In this document: positions 52,105 to 64,000 of the stretch, one piece after another
Position numbering within the stretch: position 1 is the first letter of the stretch
Layout of the letters: each line of letters begins with the position of its first letter
NCBI GenBank assembly: GCA_964057225.1
Contig: OZ059899.1
Span: 20,716,501 to 20,780,500 of the forward strand
DNA: 64,000 nucleotides
Direction of reading: 5' to 3'
Origin: Auanema rhodensis
Lineage: Eukaryota; Nematoda; Chromadorea; Rhabditida; Rhabditidae
Made by a program: the position numbers and the translations under genes
Notes under the pieces: generated by a model
Databases searched by the model: none
What the model was told of the DNA's origin: nothing
The model's input: only the letters and a program-made list of their open reading frames with translations

Positions 52105-54561
52105 ACGATCATAACTAATTTTTGTATTAAGCGTTTCTCAATGTAGTATAGTGCATTCGATGCGGATTTTCAAGCTGCGTCGATCTGTGTTATCAGATTT
52201 GCGCTAGCTTAAAAATGCACCGAGAAATCAACTGATATAAGTTCACAATTATATCCTCGATTTTCACCCTGCAGAATTAATTTTTTCGTTGAATAACTTT
52301 GTCCATCGTCTTTGCCTTGAAAAAAGGAATCTAAAAACATCTACTATTTGCGAAATTATTTTGAATTTTTTCGGAAACATTTTTGTAAAAATGTTTTTGG
52401 AAGCAATGTTGAGTGTACATGGAATCTCAACATATACTAAGGCATCATTTTTCAAACGATCATAACTAATTTTTGTATTAAGCGTTTCTCAATGTAGTAT
52501 AGTGCTTTCGATGCGGATTTTTAAGTTGCGTCGATCTGTGTTATCAGATTTGCGCTAGCTTAAAAATGCACCGAGATATCAACTGATATAAGTTCACACT
52601 TATATCCTCGATTTTCACCCTGAAGAATTAATTTTTTCGTTGAATAACATTGTCCATCGCCTTTGCCTTGAAAAATGAAATCTAAAAACATCTATTTTTT
52701 GCTAAATTATTTTGAAATTTTTCGAAAAAAGTTTTGTCAAAATGTTTTTGGAAGCAATGTTGAGTGTACATGGAAACTCAACATACACTAATGCATCATT
52801 TTTCAAACGATCATAACTAATTTTTGTATCAAGCGTTTCTCAATGTAGTATAGTGCATTCGATGCGGATTTTTAAGCTGCGTCGATCTGTGTTATCAGAT
52901 TTGCGCTAGCTTAAAAATGCACCGAGATATCAACTGATATAAGTTCACACTTATATCCTCGATTTTCACCCTGAAGAATTAATTTTTTCGTTGAATAACA
53001 TTGTCCATCGTCTTTGCCTTGAAAAAAGGAATCTAAAAACATCTACTTTTTGCTAAATTATTTTGAAATTTTTCGAAAAAATTTTTGTCAAAATGTTTTT
53101 GGAAGCAATGTTGAGTGTACATGGAATCTCAACATACACTAAGGCATCATTTTTCAAACGATCATAACTAATTTTTGTATTAAGCGTTTCTCAATGTAGT
53201 ATAGTGCATTCAATGCGGATTTTTAAGCTGCGTCGATCTGTGTTATCAGATTTGCGCTAGCTTAAAAATGCACCGAGATATCAACTGATATAAGTTCACA
53301 ATTATATCCTCGATTTTCACATTGAAGAACTAATTTTTTCGTTGAATAACATTGTCCATCGTCTTTGCCTTGAAAGAAGGAATCTAAAAACATCTACTTT
53401 TTGCTAAATTATTTTGAAATTTTTCGAAAAAATTTTTGTCAAAATGTTTTTGGAAGCAATGTTGAGTGTACATGGAATCTCAACATACACTAAGGCATCA
53501 TTTTTCATACGATCATAACTAATTTTTGTATTAAGCGTTTCTCAATGTAGTATAGTGCTTTCGATGCGGATTTTTAAGTTGCGTCGATCTGTGTTATCAG
53601 ATTTGCGCTAGCTTAAAAATGCACCGAGATATCAACTGATATAAGTTCACACTTATATCCTCGATTTTCACCCTGAAGAATTAATTTTTTCGTTGAATAA
53701 CTTTGTCCATCGTCTTTGCCTTGAAAAAAGTAATCTAAAAACATCTACTTTTTGTGAAATTATTTTGAAATTTTTAGGGAAAATTTTGGTCAAAATGTTT
53801 TTGGAAGCAATGTTGAGTGTACATGGAATCTCAACATACACTAAGGCATCATTTTTCAAACGATCATAACTAATTTTTGTATTAAGCGTTTCTCAATGTA
53901 GTATAGTGCATTCAATGCGGATTTTTAAGCTGCGTCGATCTGTGTTATCAGATTTGCGCTAGCTTAAAAATGCACCGAGATATCAACTGATATAAGTTCA
54001 CAATTATATCCTCGATTTTCACATTGAAGAACTAATTTTTTCGTTGAATAACATTGTCCATCGTCTTTGCCTTGAAAGAAGGAATCTAAAAACATCTACT
54101 TTTTGCTAAATTATTTTGAAATTTTTCGAAAAAATTTTTGTCAAAATGTTTTTGGAAGCAATGTTGAGTGTACATGGAATCTCAACATACACTAAGGCAT
54201 CATTTTTCAAACGATCATAACTAATTTTTGTATTAAGCGTTTCTCAATGTAGTATAGTGCTTTCGATGCGGATTTTTAAGTTGCGTCGATCTGTGTTATC
54301 AGATTTGCGCTAGCTTAAAAATGCACCGAGATATCAACTGATATAAGTTCACACTTATATCCTCGATTTTCACCCTGAAGAATTAATTTTTTCGTTGAAT
54401 AACTTTGTCCATCGTCTTTGCCTTGAAAAAAGGAATCTAAAAACATCTACTATTTGCGAAATTATTTTGAATTTTTTCGGAAACATTTTTGTCAAAATGT
54501 TTTTGGAAGCAATGTTGAGTGTACATGGAAACTCAACATACACTAATGCATCTTTTTTCAA
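52105..54561 (-). repeat. Seven-unit block matching 35608-38064, 16,497 bp away
   Basis: Units at 35608-38064 and 52105-54561 correspond in order at an offset of exactly 47 monomers. The PstI-bearing unit (CCCTGCAGAATT) that opens the block is otherwise absent from array 2. Neighbouring units on both sides are less alike. This is a dispersed rather than tandem duplication inside one array, as expected from repeated unequal exchange or from larger duplications later broken up. Confidence 0.75.
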
Positions 54562-57500
54562 ACGATCATAACTAATTTTTGTAATAAGCGTTTCTCAATG
54601 TTGTATAGTGCATTCGATGCGGATTTTTAAGCTGCGTCGATCTGTGTTATCAGATTTGCGCTAGCTTAAAAATGCACCGAGATATCAACTGATATAAGTT
54701 CACACTTATATCCTCGATTTTCACATTGAAGAACTAATTTTTTCGTTGAATAACATTGTCCATCGTCTTTGCCTTGAAAGAAGGAATCTAAAAACATCTA
54801 CTTTTTGCTAAATTATTTTGAAATTTTTCGAAAAAATTTTTGTCAAAATGTTTTTGGAAGCAATGTTGAGTGTACATGGAATCTCAACATACACTAAGGC
54901 ATCATTTTTCAAACGATCATAACTAATTTTTGTATTAAGCGTTTCTCAATGTAGTATAGTGCTTTCGATGCGGATTTTTAAGTTGCGTCGATCTGTGTTA
55001 TCAGATTTGCGCTAGCTTAAAAATGCACCGAGATATCAACTGATATAAGTTCACACTTATATCCTCGATTTTCACCCTGAAGAATTAATTTTTTCGTTGA
55101 ATAACTTTGTCCATCGTCTTTGCCTTGAAAAAAGGAATCTAAAAACATCTACTATTTGCGAAATTATTTTGAATTTTTTCGGAAACATTTTTGTCAAAAT
55201 GTTTTTGGAAGCAATGTTGAGTGTACATGGAAACTCAACATACACTAATGCATCTTTTTTCAAACGATCATAACTAATTTTTGTAATAAGCGTTTCTCAA
55301 TGTTGTATAGTGCATTCGATGCGGATTTTTAAGCTGCGTCGATCTGTGTTATCAGATTTGCGCTAGCTTAAAAATGCACCGAGATATCAACTGATATAAG
55401 TTCACACTTATATCCTCGATTTTCACATTGAAGAACTAATTTTTTCGTTGAATAACATTGTCCATCGTCTTTGCCTTGAAAAAAGGAATCTAAAAACATC
55501 TACTTTTTGCTAAATTATTTTGAAATTTTTCGAAAAAATTTTTGTCAAAATGTTTTTGGAAGCAATGTTGAGTGTACATGGAATCTCAACATACACTAAG
55601 GCATCATTTTTCAAACGATCATGACTAATTTTTGTATTGAGGGTTTCTCAATGTAATATAGTGCATTCGATGCGGATTTTTAAGCTGCGTCGATCTGTGT
55701 TATCAGATTTGCGCTAGCTTAAAAATGCACCGAGATATCAACTGATATAAGTTCACAATTATATCCTCGATTTTCACATTGAAGAACTAATTTTTTCGTT
55801 GAATAACATTGTCCATCGTCTTTGCCTTGAAAGAAGGAATCTAAAAACATCTACTTTTTGCTAAATTATTTTGAAATTTTTCGAAAAAATTTTTGTCAAA
55901 ATGTTTTTGGAAGCAATGTTGAGTGTACATGGAATCTCAACATACACTAAGGCATCATTTTTCATACGATCATAACTAATTTTTGTATTAAGCGTTTCTC
56001 AATGTAGTATAGTGCTTTCGATGCGGATTTTTAAGTTGCGTCGATCTGTGTTATCAGATTTGCGCTAGCTTAAAAATGCACCGAGATATCAACTGATATA
56101 AGTTCACACTTATATCCTCGATTTTCACCCTGAAGAATTAATTTTTTCGTTGAATAACTTTGTCCATCGTCTTTGCCTTGAAAAAAGTAATCTAAAAACA
56201 TCTACTTTTTGTGAAATTATTTTGAAATTTTTAGGGAAAATTTTGGTCAAAATGTTTTTGGAAGCAATGTTGAGTGTACATGGAATCTCAACATACACTA
56301 AGGCATCATTTTTCAAACGATCATAACTAATTTTTGTATTAAGCGTTTCTCAATGTAGTATAGTGCATTCAATGCGGATTTTTAAGCTGCGTCGATCTGT
56401 GTTATCAGATTTGCGCTAGCTTAAAAATGCACCGAGATATCAACTGATATAAGTTCACAATTATATCCTCGATTTTCACATTGAAGAACTAATTTTTTCG
56501 TTGAATAACATTGTCCATCGTCTTTGCCTTGAAAGAAGGAATCTAAAAACATCTACTTTTTGCTAAATTATTTTGAAATTTTTCGAAAAAATTTTTGTCA
56601 AAATGTTTTTGGAAGCAATGTTGAGTGTACATGGAATCTCAACATACACTAAGGCATCATTTTTCAAACGATCATAACTAATTTTTGTATTAAGCGTTTC
56701 TCAATGTAGTATAGTGCTTTCGATGCGGATTTTTAAGTTGCGTCGATCTGTGTTATCAGATTTGCGCTAGCTTAAAAATGCACCGAGATATCAACTGATA
56801 TAAGTTCACACTTATATCCTCGATTTTCACCCTGAAGAATTAATTTTTTCGTTGAATAACTTTGTCCATCGTCTTTGCCTTGAAAAAAGGAATCTAAAAA
56901 CATCTACTATTTGCGAAATTATTTTGAATTTTTTCGGAAACATTTTTGTCAAAATGTTTTTGGAAGCAATGTTGAGTGTACATGGAAACTCAACATACAC
57001 TAATGCATCTTTTTTCAAACGATCATAACTAATTTTTGTAATAAGCGTTTCTCAATGTTGTATAGTGCATTCGATGCGGATTTTTAAGCTGCGTCGATCT
57101 GTGTTATCAGATTTGCGCTAGCTTAAAAATGCACCGAGATATCAACTGATATAAGTTCACACTTATATCCTCGATTTTCACATTGAAGAACTAATTTTTT
57201 CGTTGAATAACATTGTCCATCGTCTTTGCCTTGAAAGAAGGAATCTAAAAACATCTACTTTTTGCTAAATTATTTTGAAATTTTTCGAAAAAATTTTTGT
57301 CAAAATGTTTTTGGAAGCAATGTTGAGTGTACATGGAATCTCAACATACACTAAGGCATCATTTTTCAAACGATCATAACTAATTTTTGTATTAAGCGTT
57401 TCTCAATGTAGTATAGTGCTTTCGATGCGGATTTTTAAGTTGCGTCGATCTGTGTTATCAGATTTGCGCTAGCTTAAAAATGCACCGAGATATCAACTGA

Positions 57501-58071
57501 TATAAGTTCACACTTATATCCTCGATTTTCACCCTGAAGAATTAATTTTTTCGTTGAATAACTTTGTCCATCGTCTTTGCCTTGAAAAAAGGAATCTAAA
57601 AACATCTACTATTTGCGAAATTATTTTGAATTTTTTCGGAAACATTTTTGTCAAAATGTTTTTGGAAGCAATGTTGAGTGTACATGGAAACTCAACATAC
57701 ACTAATGCATCTTTTTTCAAACGATCATAACTAATTTTTGTAATAAGCGTTTCTCAATGTTGTATAGTGCATTCGATGCGGATTTTTAAGCTGCGTCGAT
57801 CTGTGTTATCAGATTTGCGCTAGCTTAAAAATGCACCGAGATATCAACTGATATAAGTTCACACTTATATCCTCGATTTTCACATTGAAGAACTAATTTT
57901 TTCGTTGAATAACATTGTCCATCGTCTTTGCCTTGAAAAAAGGAATCTAAAAACATCTACTTTTTGCTAAATTATTTTGAAATTTTTCGAAAAAATTTTT
58001 GTCAAAATGTTTTTGGAAGCAATGTTGAGTGTACATGGAATCTCAACATACACTAAGGCATCATTTTTCAA
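53158..58071 (-). repeat. Higher-order repeat in array 2: 2457-bp 7-mer, two copies
   Basis: Copies 53158-55614 and 55615-58071 share TTTTTCATACGATC (53502 and 55959), AAAAAGTAATC (53725 and 56182), GAAAGAAGG units and the TACTATTTGCG units in the same order. A CAATGTAATATAG mark (55653, 58110) extends the same period slightly past the second copy. Confidence 0.85.
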
Positions 58072-59124
58072 ACGATCATGACTAATTTTTGTATTGAGGG
58101 TTTCTCAATGTAATATAGTGCATTCGATGCGGATTTTTAAGCTGCGTCGATTTGTGTTATCAGATTTGCGCTAGCTTAAAAATGCACCGAGATATCAACT
58201 GATATAAGTTCACACTTATATCCTCGATTTTCACCCTGAAAAATTGATTTTTTCGTTGAATAACACTGTCCATCGTCTTTGCCTTGAAAAAAGGAATCTA
58301 AAAACATCTACTTTTTGTGAAATTATTTTGAAATTTTCAGGGAAAATTTTTGTCAAAATGTTTTTGGAAGCAATGTTGAGTGTACATGGAAACTCAACAT
58401 ACACTAATGCATCATTTTTCAAACGATCATAACTAATTTTTGTATTGAGGGTTTCTCAATGTAGTATAGTGCATTCGATGCGGATTTGTAAGCTGCGTCG
58501 ATCTGTGTTATCAGATTTGCGCTAGCTTAAAAAAGCACCGAGATATCAACTGATATAAGTTCACACTTATATCCTCGATTTTCACCCTGAAGAATTAATT
58601 TTTTTGTTGAATAACATTGTCCATCGTCTTCGCCTTGAAAAAAGGAATCTAAAAACATCTACTTTTTGTGAAATTATTTCGAAATTTTTAGGTAAAATTT
58701 TTGTCAAAATGTTTTTGAAAGCAATGTTGAGTGTACATGGAAACTCAACATACACTAATGCATCATTTTTCAAACGATCATGACTAATTTTTGTATTGAG
58801 GGTTTCTCAATGTAGTATAGTGCATTCGATGCGGATTTTTAAGCTGCGTCGATCTGTGTTATCAGATTTGCGCTAGCTTAAAAATGCACCGAGATATCAA
58901 CTGATATAAGTTTACACTTATATCCTCGATTTTCACCCTGGAGAATTAATTTTTTTGTTGTATAACATTGTCCATCGTCTTCGCCTTGAAAAAAGGAATC
59001 TAAAAACATCTACTTTTTGTGAAATTATTTCGAAATTTTTAGGTAAAATTTTTGTCAAAATGTTTTTGAAAGCAATGTTGAGTGTACATGGAAACTCAAC
59101 ATACACTAATGCATCATTTTTCAA

Positions 59125-59476
59125 ACGATCATGACTAATTTTTGTATTAAGCGTTTCTCAATGTTGTATAGTGCATTCGATGCGGATTTTTAAGCTGCGT
59201 CGATCTATGTTATCAGATTTGCGCTATCTTAAAAATGCACCGAGATATCAACTGATATAAGTTCACACTTATATCCTCGATTTTCACCCTGAAAAATTAA
59301 TTTTTTGTGTTGAATAACATTGTCCATCGTCTTCACCTTGAAAAAAGGAATCTAAAAACAACTACTTTTTGTGAAATTATTTCGAAATTTTTAGGGAAAA
59401 TTTTTGTCAAAATGTTTTTGGAAGCAATGTTGAGTGTACATGGAAACTCAACATACACTAATGCATCATTTTTCAA
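59125..59476 (-). repeat. 352-bp monomer (1-bp insertion)
   Basis: TTTTTTGTGTTGAATAAC replaces TTTTTTCGTTGAATAAC, shifting the 351-bp register by one. The unit also has GCGCTATCTTAAAA, which removes the NheI site and one pair of the 51-nt hairpin, a variant met again near 60687 and 62498. Confidence 0.8.
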
Positions 59477-60199
59477 ACGATCATGACTAATTTTTGTATT
59501 GAGGGTTTCTCAATGTAGTATAGTGCATTCGATGCGGATTTTTAAGCTGCGTCGATCTGTGTTATCAGATTTGCGCTAGCTTAAAAATGCACCGAGATAT
59601 CAACTGATATAAGTTCACACTTATATCCTCGATTTTCACCCTGAAAAATTGATTTTTTCGTTGAATAACATTGTCCATCGTCTTTGCCTTGAAAAAAGGA
59701 ATCTAAAAACAACTACTTTTTGTGAAATTATTTCGAAATTTTTAGGGAAAATTTTTGTCAAAATGTTTTTGGAAGCAATGTTGAGTGTACATGGAAACTC
59801 AACATACACTAATACATCATTTTTTAAACGATCATAACTAATTTTTGTATTGAGGGTTTCTCAATGTAGTATAGTGCATTCGATGCGGATTTTGAAGCTG
59901 CGTCGATCTGTGTTATCAGATTTGCGCTAGCTTAAAAATGCACCGAGATATCAACTGATATAAGTTAACACATATATCCTCGATTTTCACCCTGAAGAAT
60001 TAATTTTTTTGTTGAATAACATTGTCCATCGTCTTCGCCTTGAAAAAAGGAATCTAAAAACATCTACTTTTTGTGAAATTATTTTGAAATTTTTAGGGAA
60101 AATTTTGGTCAAAATGTTTTTGGAAGCAATGTTGAGTGTACATGGAAACTCAACATACACTAATGCATCATTTTTCAAACGATCATGACTAATTTTTGT

Positions 60200-60255
60200 G
60201 GAAACTCAACATACACTAATACATCATTTTTTAAACGATCATAACTAATTTTTGT
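60200..60255 (-). repeat. 56-bp partial monomer duplication (first copy)
   Basis: After AATTTTTGT the sequence jumps back to GGAAACTCAAC and repeats 56 bp before continuing with ATTGAGGG. The second copy carries TACATCATTTTTTAAACG while the first has TGCATCATTTTTCAAACG, so it joined two different units (unequal exchange) rather than copying itself. At most one base (T, 60199) is shared at the junction. Confidence 0.92.
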
Positions 60256-62010
60256 ATTGAGGGTTTCTCAATGTAGTATAGTGCATTCGATGCGGATTTT
60301 TAAGCTGCGTCCATCTGTGTTATCAGATTTGCGCTAGCTTAAAAATGCACCGAGATATCAACTGATATAAGTTCACACTTATATCCTCGATTTTCACCCT
60401 GAAAAATTGATTTTTTCGTTGAATAACATTGTCCATCGTCTTTGCCTTGAAAAAAGGAATCTAAAAACAACTACTTTTTGTGAAATTATTTCGAAATTTT
60501 TAGGGAAAATTTTTGTCAAAATGTTTTTGGAAGCAATGTTGAGTGTACATGGAAACTCAACATACACTAATACATCATTTTTCAAACGATCATAACTAAT
60601 TTTTGTATTAAGCGTTTCTCAATGTTGTATAGTGCATTCGATGCGGATTTTTAAGCTGCGTCGATCTATGTTATCAGATTTGCGCTATCTTAAAAATGCA
60701 CCGAGATATCAACTGATATAAGTTTACACTTATATCCTCGATTTTCACCCTGAAGAATTAATTTTTTTGTTGAATAACATTGTCCATCGTCTTCACCTTG
60801 AAAAAAGGAATCTAAAAACATCTACTTTTTGTAAAATTATTTTGAAATTTTTAGGGAAAATTTTTGTCAAAATGTTTTTGGAAGCAATGTTGAGTGTACA
60901 TGGAAACTCAACATACACTAATGCAACATTTTTCAAACGATCATAACTAATTTTTGTATTGAGGGTTTCTCAATGTAGTATAGTGCATTCGATGCGGATT
61001 TTTAAGCTGCGTCGATCTGTGTTATCAGATTTGCGCTAGCTTAAAAAAGCACCGAGATATCAACTGATATAAGTTAACACATATATCCTCGATTTTCACC
61101 CTGAAGAATTAATTTTTTTGTTGAATAACATTGTCCATCGTCTTCGCCTTGAAAAAAGGAATCTAAAAACATCTACTTTTTGTGAAATTATTTTGAAATT
61201 TTTAGGGAAAATTTTTGTCAAAATGTTTTTGGAAGCAATGTTGAGTGTACATGGAAACTCAACATACACTAATGCATCATTTTTCAAACGATCATGACTA
61301 ATTTTTGTATTGAGGGTTTCTCAATGTAGTATAGTGCATTCGATGCGGATTTTTAAGCTGCGTCGATCTGTGTTATCAGATTTGCGCTAGCTTAAAAATG
61401 CACCGAGATATCAACTGATATAAGTTCACACTTATATCCTCGATTTTCACCCTGAAAAATTGATTTTTTCGTTGAATAACATTGTCCATCGTCTTTGCCT
61501 TGAAAAAAGGAATCTAAAAACAACTACTTTTTGTGAAATTATTTCGAAATTTTTAGGGAAAATTTTTGTCAAAATGTTTTTGGAAGCAATGTTGAGTGTA
61601 CATGGAAACTCAACATACACTAATACATCATTTTTTAAACGATCATAACTAATTTTTGTATTGAGGGTTTCTCAATGTAGTATAGTGCATTCGATGCGGA
61701 TTTTGAAGCTGCGTCGATCTGTGTTATCAGATTTGCGCTAGCTTAAAAATGCACCGAGATATCAACTGATATAAGTTAACACATATATCCTCGATTTTCA
61801 CCCTGAAGAATTAATTTTTTTGTTGAATAACATTGTCCATCGTCTTCGCCTTGAAAAAAGGAATCTAAAAACATCTACTTTTTGTGAAATTATTTTGAAA
61901 TTTTTAGGGAAAATTTTGGTCAAAATGTTTTTGGAAGCAATGTTGAGTGTACATGGAAACTCAACATACACTAATGCATCATTTTTCAAACGATCATGAC
62001 TAATTTTTGT

Positions 62011-62066
62011 GGAAACTCAACATACACTAATACATCATTTTTTAAACGATCATAACTAATTTTTGT
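62011..62066 (-). repeat. 56-bp partial monomer duplication (second copy)
   Basis: Same insertion with the same breakpoints, 1811 bp after the first. It was carried along when the five-unit block was duplicated. Confidence 0.92.
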
Positions 62067-63098
62067 ATTGAGGGTTTCTCAATGTAGTATAGTGCATTCG
62101 ATGCGGATTTTTAAGCTGCGTCCATCTGTGTTATCAGATTTGCGCTAGCTTAAAAATGCACCGAGATATCAACTGATATAAGTTCACACTTATATCCTCG
62201 ATTTTCACCCTGAAAAATTGATTTTTTCGTTGAATAACATTGTCCATCGTCTTTGCCTTGAAAAAAGGAATCTAAAAACAACTACTTTTTGTGAAATTAT
62301 TTCGAAATTTTTAGGGAAAATTTTTGTCAAAATGTTTTTGGAAGCAATGTTGAGTGTACATGGAAACTCAACATACACTAATACATCATTTTTCAAACGA
62401 TCATAACTAATTTTTGTATTAAGCGTTTCTCAATGTTGTATAGTGCATTCGATGCGGATTTTTAAGCTGCGTCGATCTATGTTATCAGATTTGCGCTATC
62501 TTAAAAATGCACCGAGATATCAACTGATATAAGTTTACACTTATATCCTCGATTTTCACCCTGAAGAATTAATTTTTTTGTTGAATAACATTGTCCATCG
62601 TCTTCACCTTGAAAAAAGGAATCTAAAAACATCTACTTTTTGTAAAATTATTTTGAAATTTTTAGGGAAAATTTTTGTCAAAATGTTTTTGGAAGCAATG
62701 TTGAGTGTACATGGAAACTCAACATACACTAATGCAACATTTTTCAAACGATCATAACTAATTTTTGTATTGAGGGTTTCTCAATGTAGTATAGTGCATT
62801 CGATGCGGATTTTTAAGCTGCGTCGATCTGTGTTATCAGATTTGCGCTAGCTTAAAAAAGCACCGAGATATCAACTGATATAAGTTAACACATATATCCT
62901 CGATTTTCACCCTGAAGAATTAATTTTTTTGTTGAATAACATTGTCCATCGTCTTCGCCTTGAAAAAAGGAATCTAAAAACATCTACTTTTTGTAAAATT
63001 ATTTTGAAATTTTTAGGGAAAATTTTTGTCAAAATGTTTTTGGAAGCAATGTTGAGTGTACATGGAATCTCAACATACACTAAGGCATCATTTTTCAT

Positions 63099-64000
63099 AC
63101 GATCATAACTAATTTTTGTATTAAGCGTTTCTCAATGTAGTATAGTGCATTCGATGCGGATTTTTAAGCTGCGTCGATCTGTGTTATCAGATTTGCGCTA
63201 GCTTAAAAAAGCACCGAGATATCAACTGATATAAGTTAACACATATATCCTCGATTTTCACCCTGAAGAATTAATTTTTTTGTTGAATAACATAGTCCAT
63301 CGTCTTCGCCTTGAAAAAAGGAATCTAAAAACATCTACTTTTTGTGAAATTATTTTGAAATTTTTAGGGAAAATTTTTGTCAAAATGTTTTTGGAAGCAA
63401 TGTTGAGTGTACATGGAAACTCAACATACACTAATACATCATTTTTTAAACGATCATAACTAATTTTTGTATTGAGGGTTTCTCAATGTAGTATAGTGCA
63501 TTCGATGCGGATTTTTAAGCTGCGTCGATCTGTGTTATCAGATTTGCGCTAGCTTAAAAAAGCACCGAGATATCAACTGATATAAGTTAACACATATATC
63601 CTCGATTTTCACCCTGAAGAATTAATTTTTTTGTTGAATAACATTGTCCATCGTCTTTGCCTTGAAAAAAGGAATCTAAAAACATCTACTTTTCGCGAAA
63701 TTATTTTGAAATTTTTCGGAAAAATTTTTGTCAAAATGTTTTTGGAAGCAATGTTGAGTGTACATGGAAACTCAACATACACTAATACATCATTTTTTAA
63801 ACGATCATAACTAATTTTTGTATTGAGGGTTTCTCAATGTAGTATAGTGCATTCGATGCGGATTTTTAAGCTGCGTCGATCTGTGTTATCAGATTTGCGC
63901 TAGCTTAAAAAAGCACCGAGATATCAACTGATATAAGTTAACACATATATCCTCGATTTTCACCCTGAAGAATTAATTTTTTTGTTGAATAACATAGTCC
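63099..64000 (-). repeat. Right-end monomers of array 2, running out of the window
   Basis: Two to three units rich in the late variants AAAAAAGCACC and GTTAACACATATATC. AACATAGTCC occurs at 63289 and 63991, 702 bp apart, hinting at a dimer period that continues beyond the window. One unit (about 63690) has TTTTCGCGAAA, closer to the array-1 form. Confidence 0.8.

Larger units (their letters stand above)
59477..63098 (-). repeat. Higher-order repeat in array 2: 1811-bp block, two copies
   Basis: Copies 59477-61287 and 61288-63098 hold five 351-bp units plus a 56-bp partial duplication each (5 x 351 + 56). Shared marks are GATTTTGAAGC, GCGTCCATCTG, GTTAACACATATATC and AATGCAACATT. The final part of the second copy (after about 63060) changes to the GGAATCTC/AAGGCATC variant, so the homology ends there. 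Confidence 0.9.
33108..64000 (-). repeat. Satellite array 2: about 88 copies of the same 351-bp monomer in inverted orientation
   Basis: From 33108 to the window end every unit is the reverse complement of the array-1 monomer, again at 351-bp spacing, and the array continues beyond the window. It is a separate subfamily. The PstI site is replaced by CTGAAG in nearly all units (kept near 35772 and 52269), TTTCGC is usually TTTAGC or TTCAC, and many units carry a GAGATTCC variant where array 1 has GAGTTTCC. Several higher-order repeats lie inside it. From about 39.4 kb many units also carry a GAGGGTTTCTC variant (window strand), and the last 4-5 kb have further private changes such as GTTAACAC. 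Confidence 0.98.

Noticed and set aside
35767-63098. The same 63-codon frame in many - monomers, and 62-93 codon frames on the opposite strand
   Set aside because: Same argument; they are shadows of repeat sequence in other frames and come and go with single substitutions.
33271-64000. CTGAAGA in array-2 units, resembling the conserved core of a hammerhead ribozyme as found in some insect satellites
   Set aside because: The matching GAAA and the flanking stems and cleavage triplet cannot be arranged around it, and array 1 has CTGCAG at the same place.

Overview
The window looks like eukaryotic heterochromatin, most likely from an insect or another invertebrate. It holds the 3' part of a Ty3/Gypsy-type LTR retrotransposon (1-2864) followed by about 61 kb of one AT-rich satellite with a 351-bp monomer (2865-64000). 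There is no operon-like gene layout and no host gene. The satellite is about 32% G+C in the one monomer counted by hand and is not CpG-depleted, which fits a genome without heavy satellite methylation. The species cannot be named from the sequence.

Region 1 (1-1830): an open pol reading frame, cut by the window start, encoding the end of RNase H and a complete integrase (HHCC zinc finger, D-D-35-E core, GPY/F module, acidic and Arg-ended tail). Region 2 (1831-2864): AT-rich noncoding DNA, probably element 3' end and LTR, with an AATAAA at 2733-2738. LTR borders could not be fixed.

Region 3 (2865-33107): about 86 head-to-tail monomers on the + strand: 85 complete units plus a partial one at each end. 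They fall into a few subtypes arranged as dimer, trimer, pentamer and 7-mer higher-order repeats. One parental-looking subtype occurs only near the two edges, while hybrid subtypes fill the core.

Region 4 (33108-64000): about 88 monomers in the opposite orientation, from a different subfamily (the PstI site of the + array is almost always lost), with their own higher-order repeats of 3, 7, 10 and about 5 units. The arrays meet at an abrupt inversion with 83-bp perfect arms around a 53-bp spacer.

The most unusual signal is that three kinds of rearrangement breakpoint (the left end of the array, the inversion point, and a 56-bp partial duplication) all fall within about 11 bp of the 351-bp monomer, in or beside the loop of a short inverted repeat carried by each monomer. 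The repeated 63-codon open frames in the monomers are not treated as genes. Higher-order repeats and junctions were found by reading for shared private variants, so exact identities and borders need computation.
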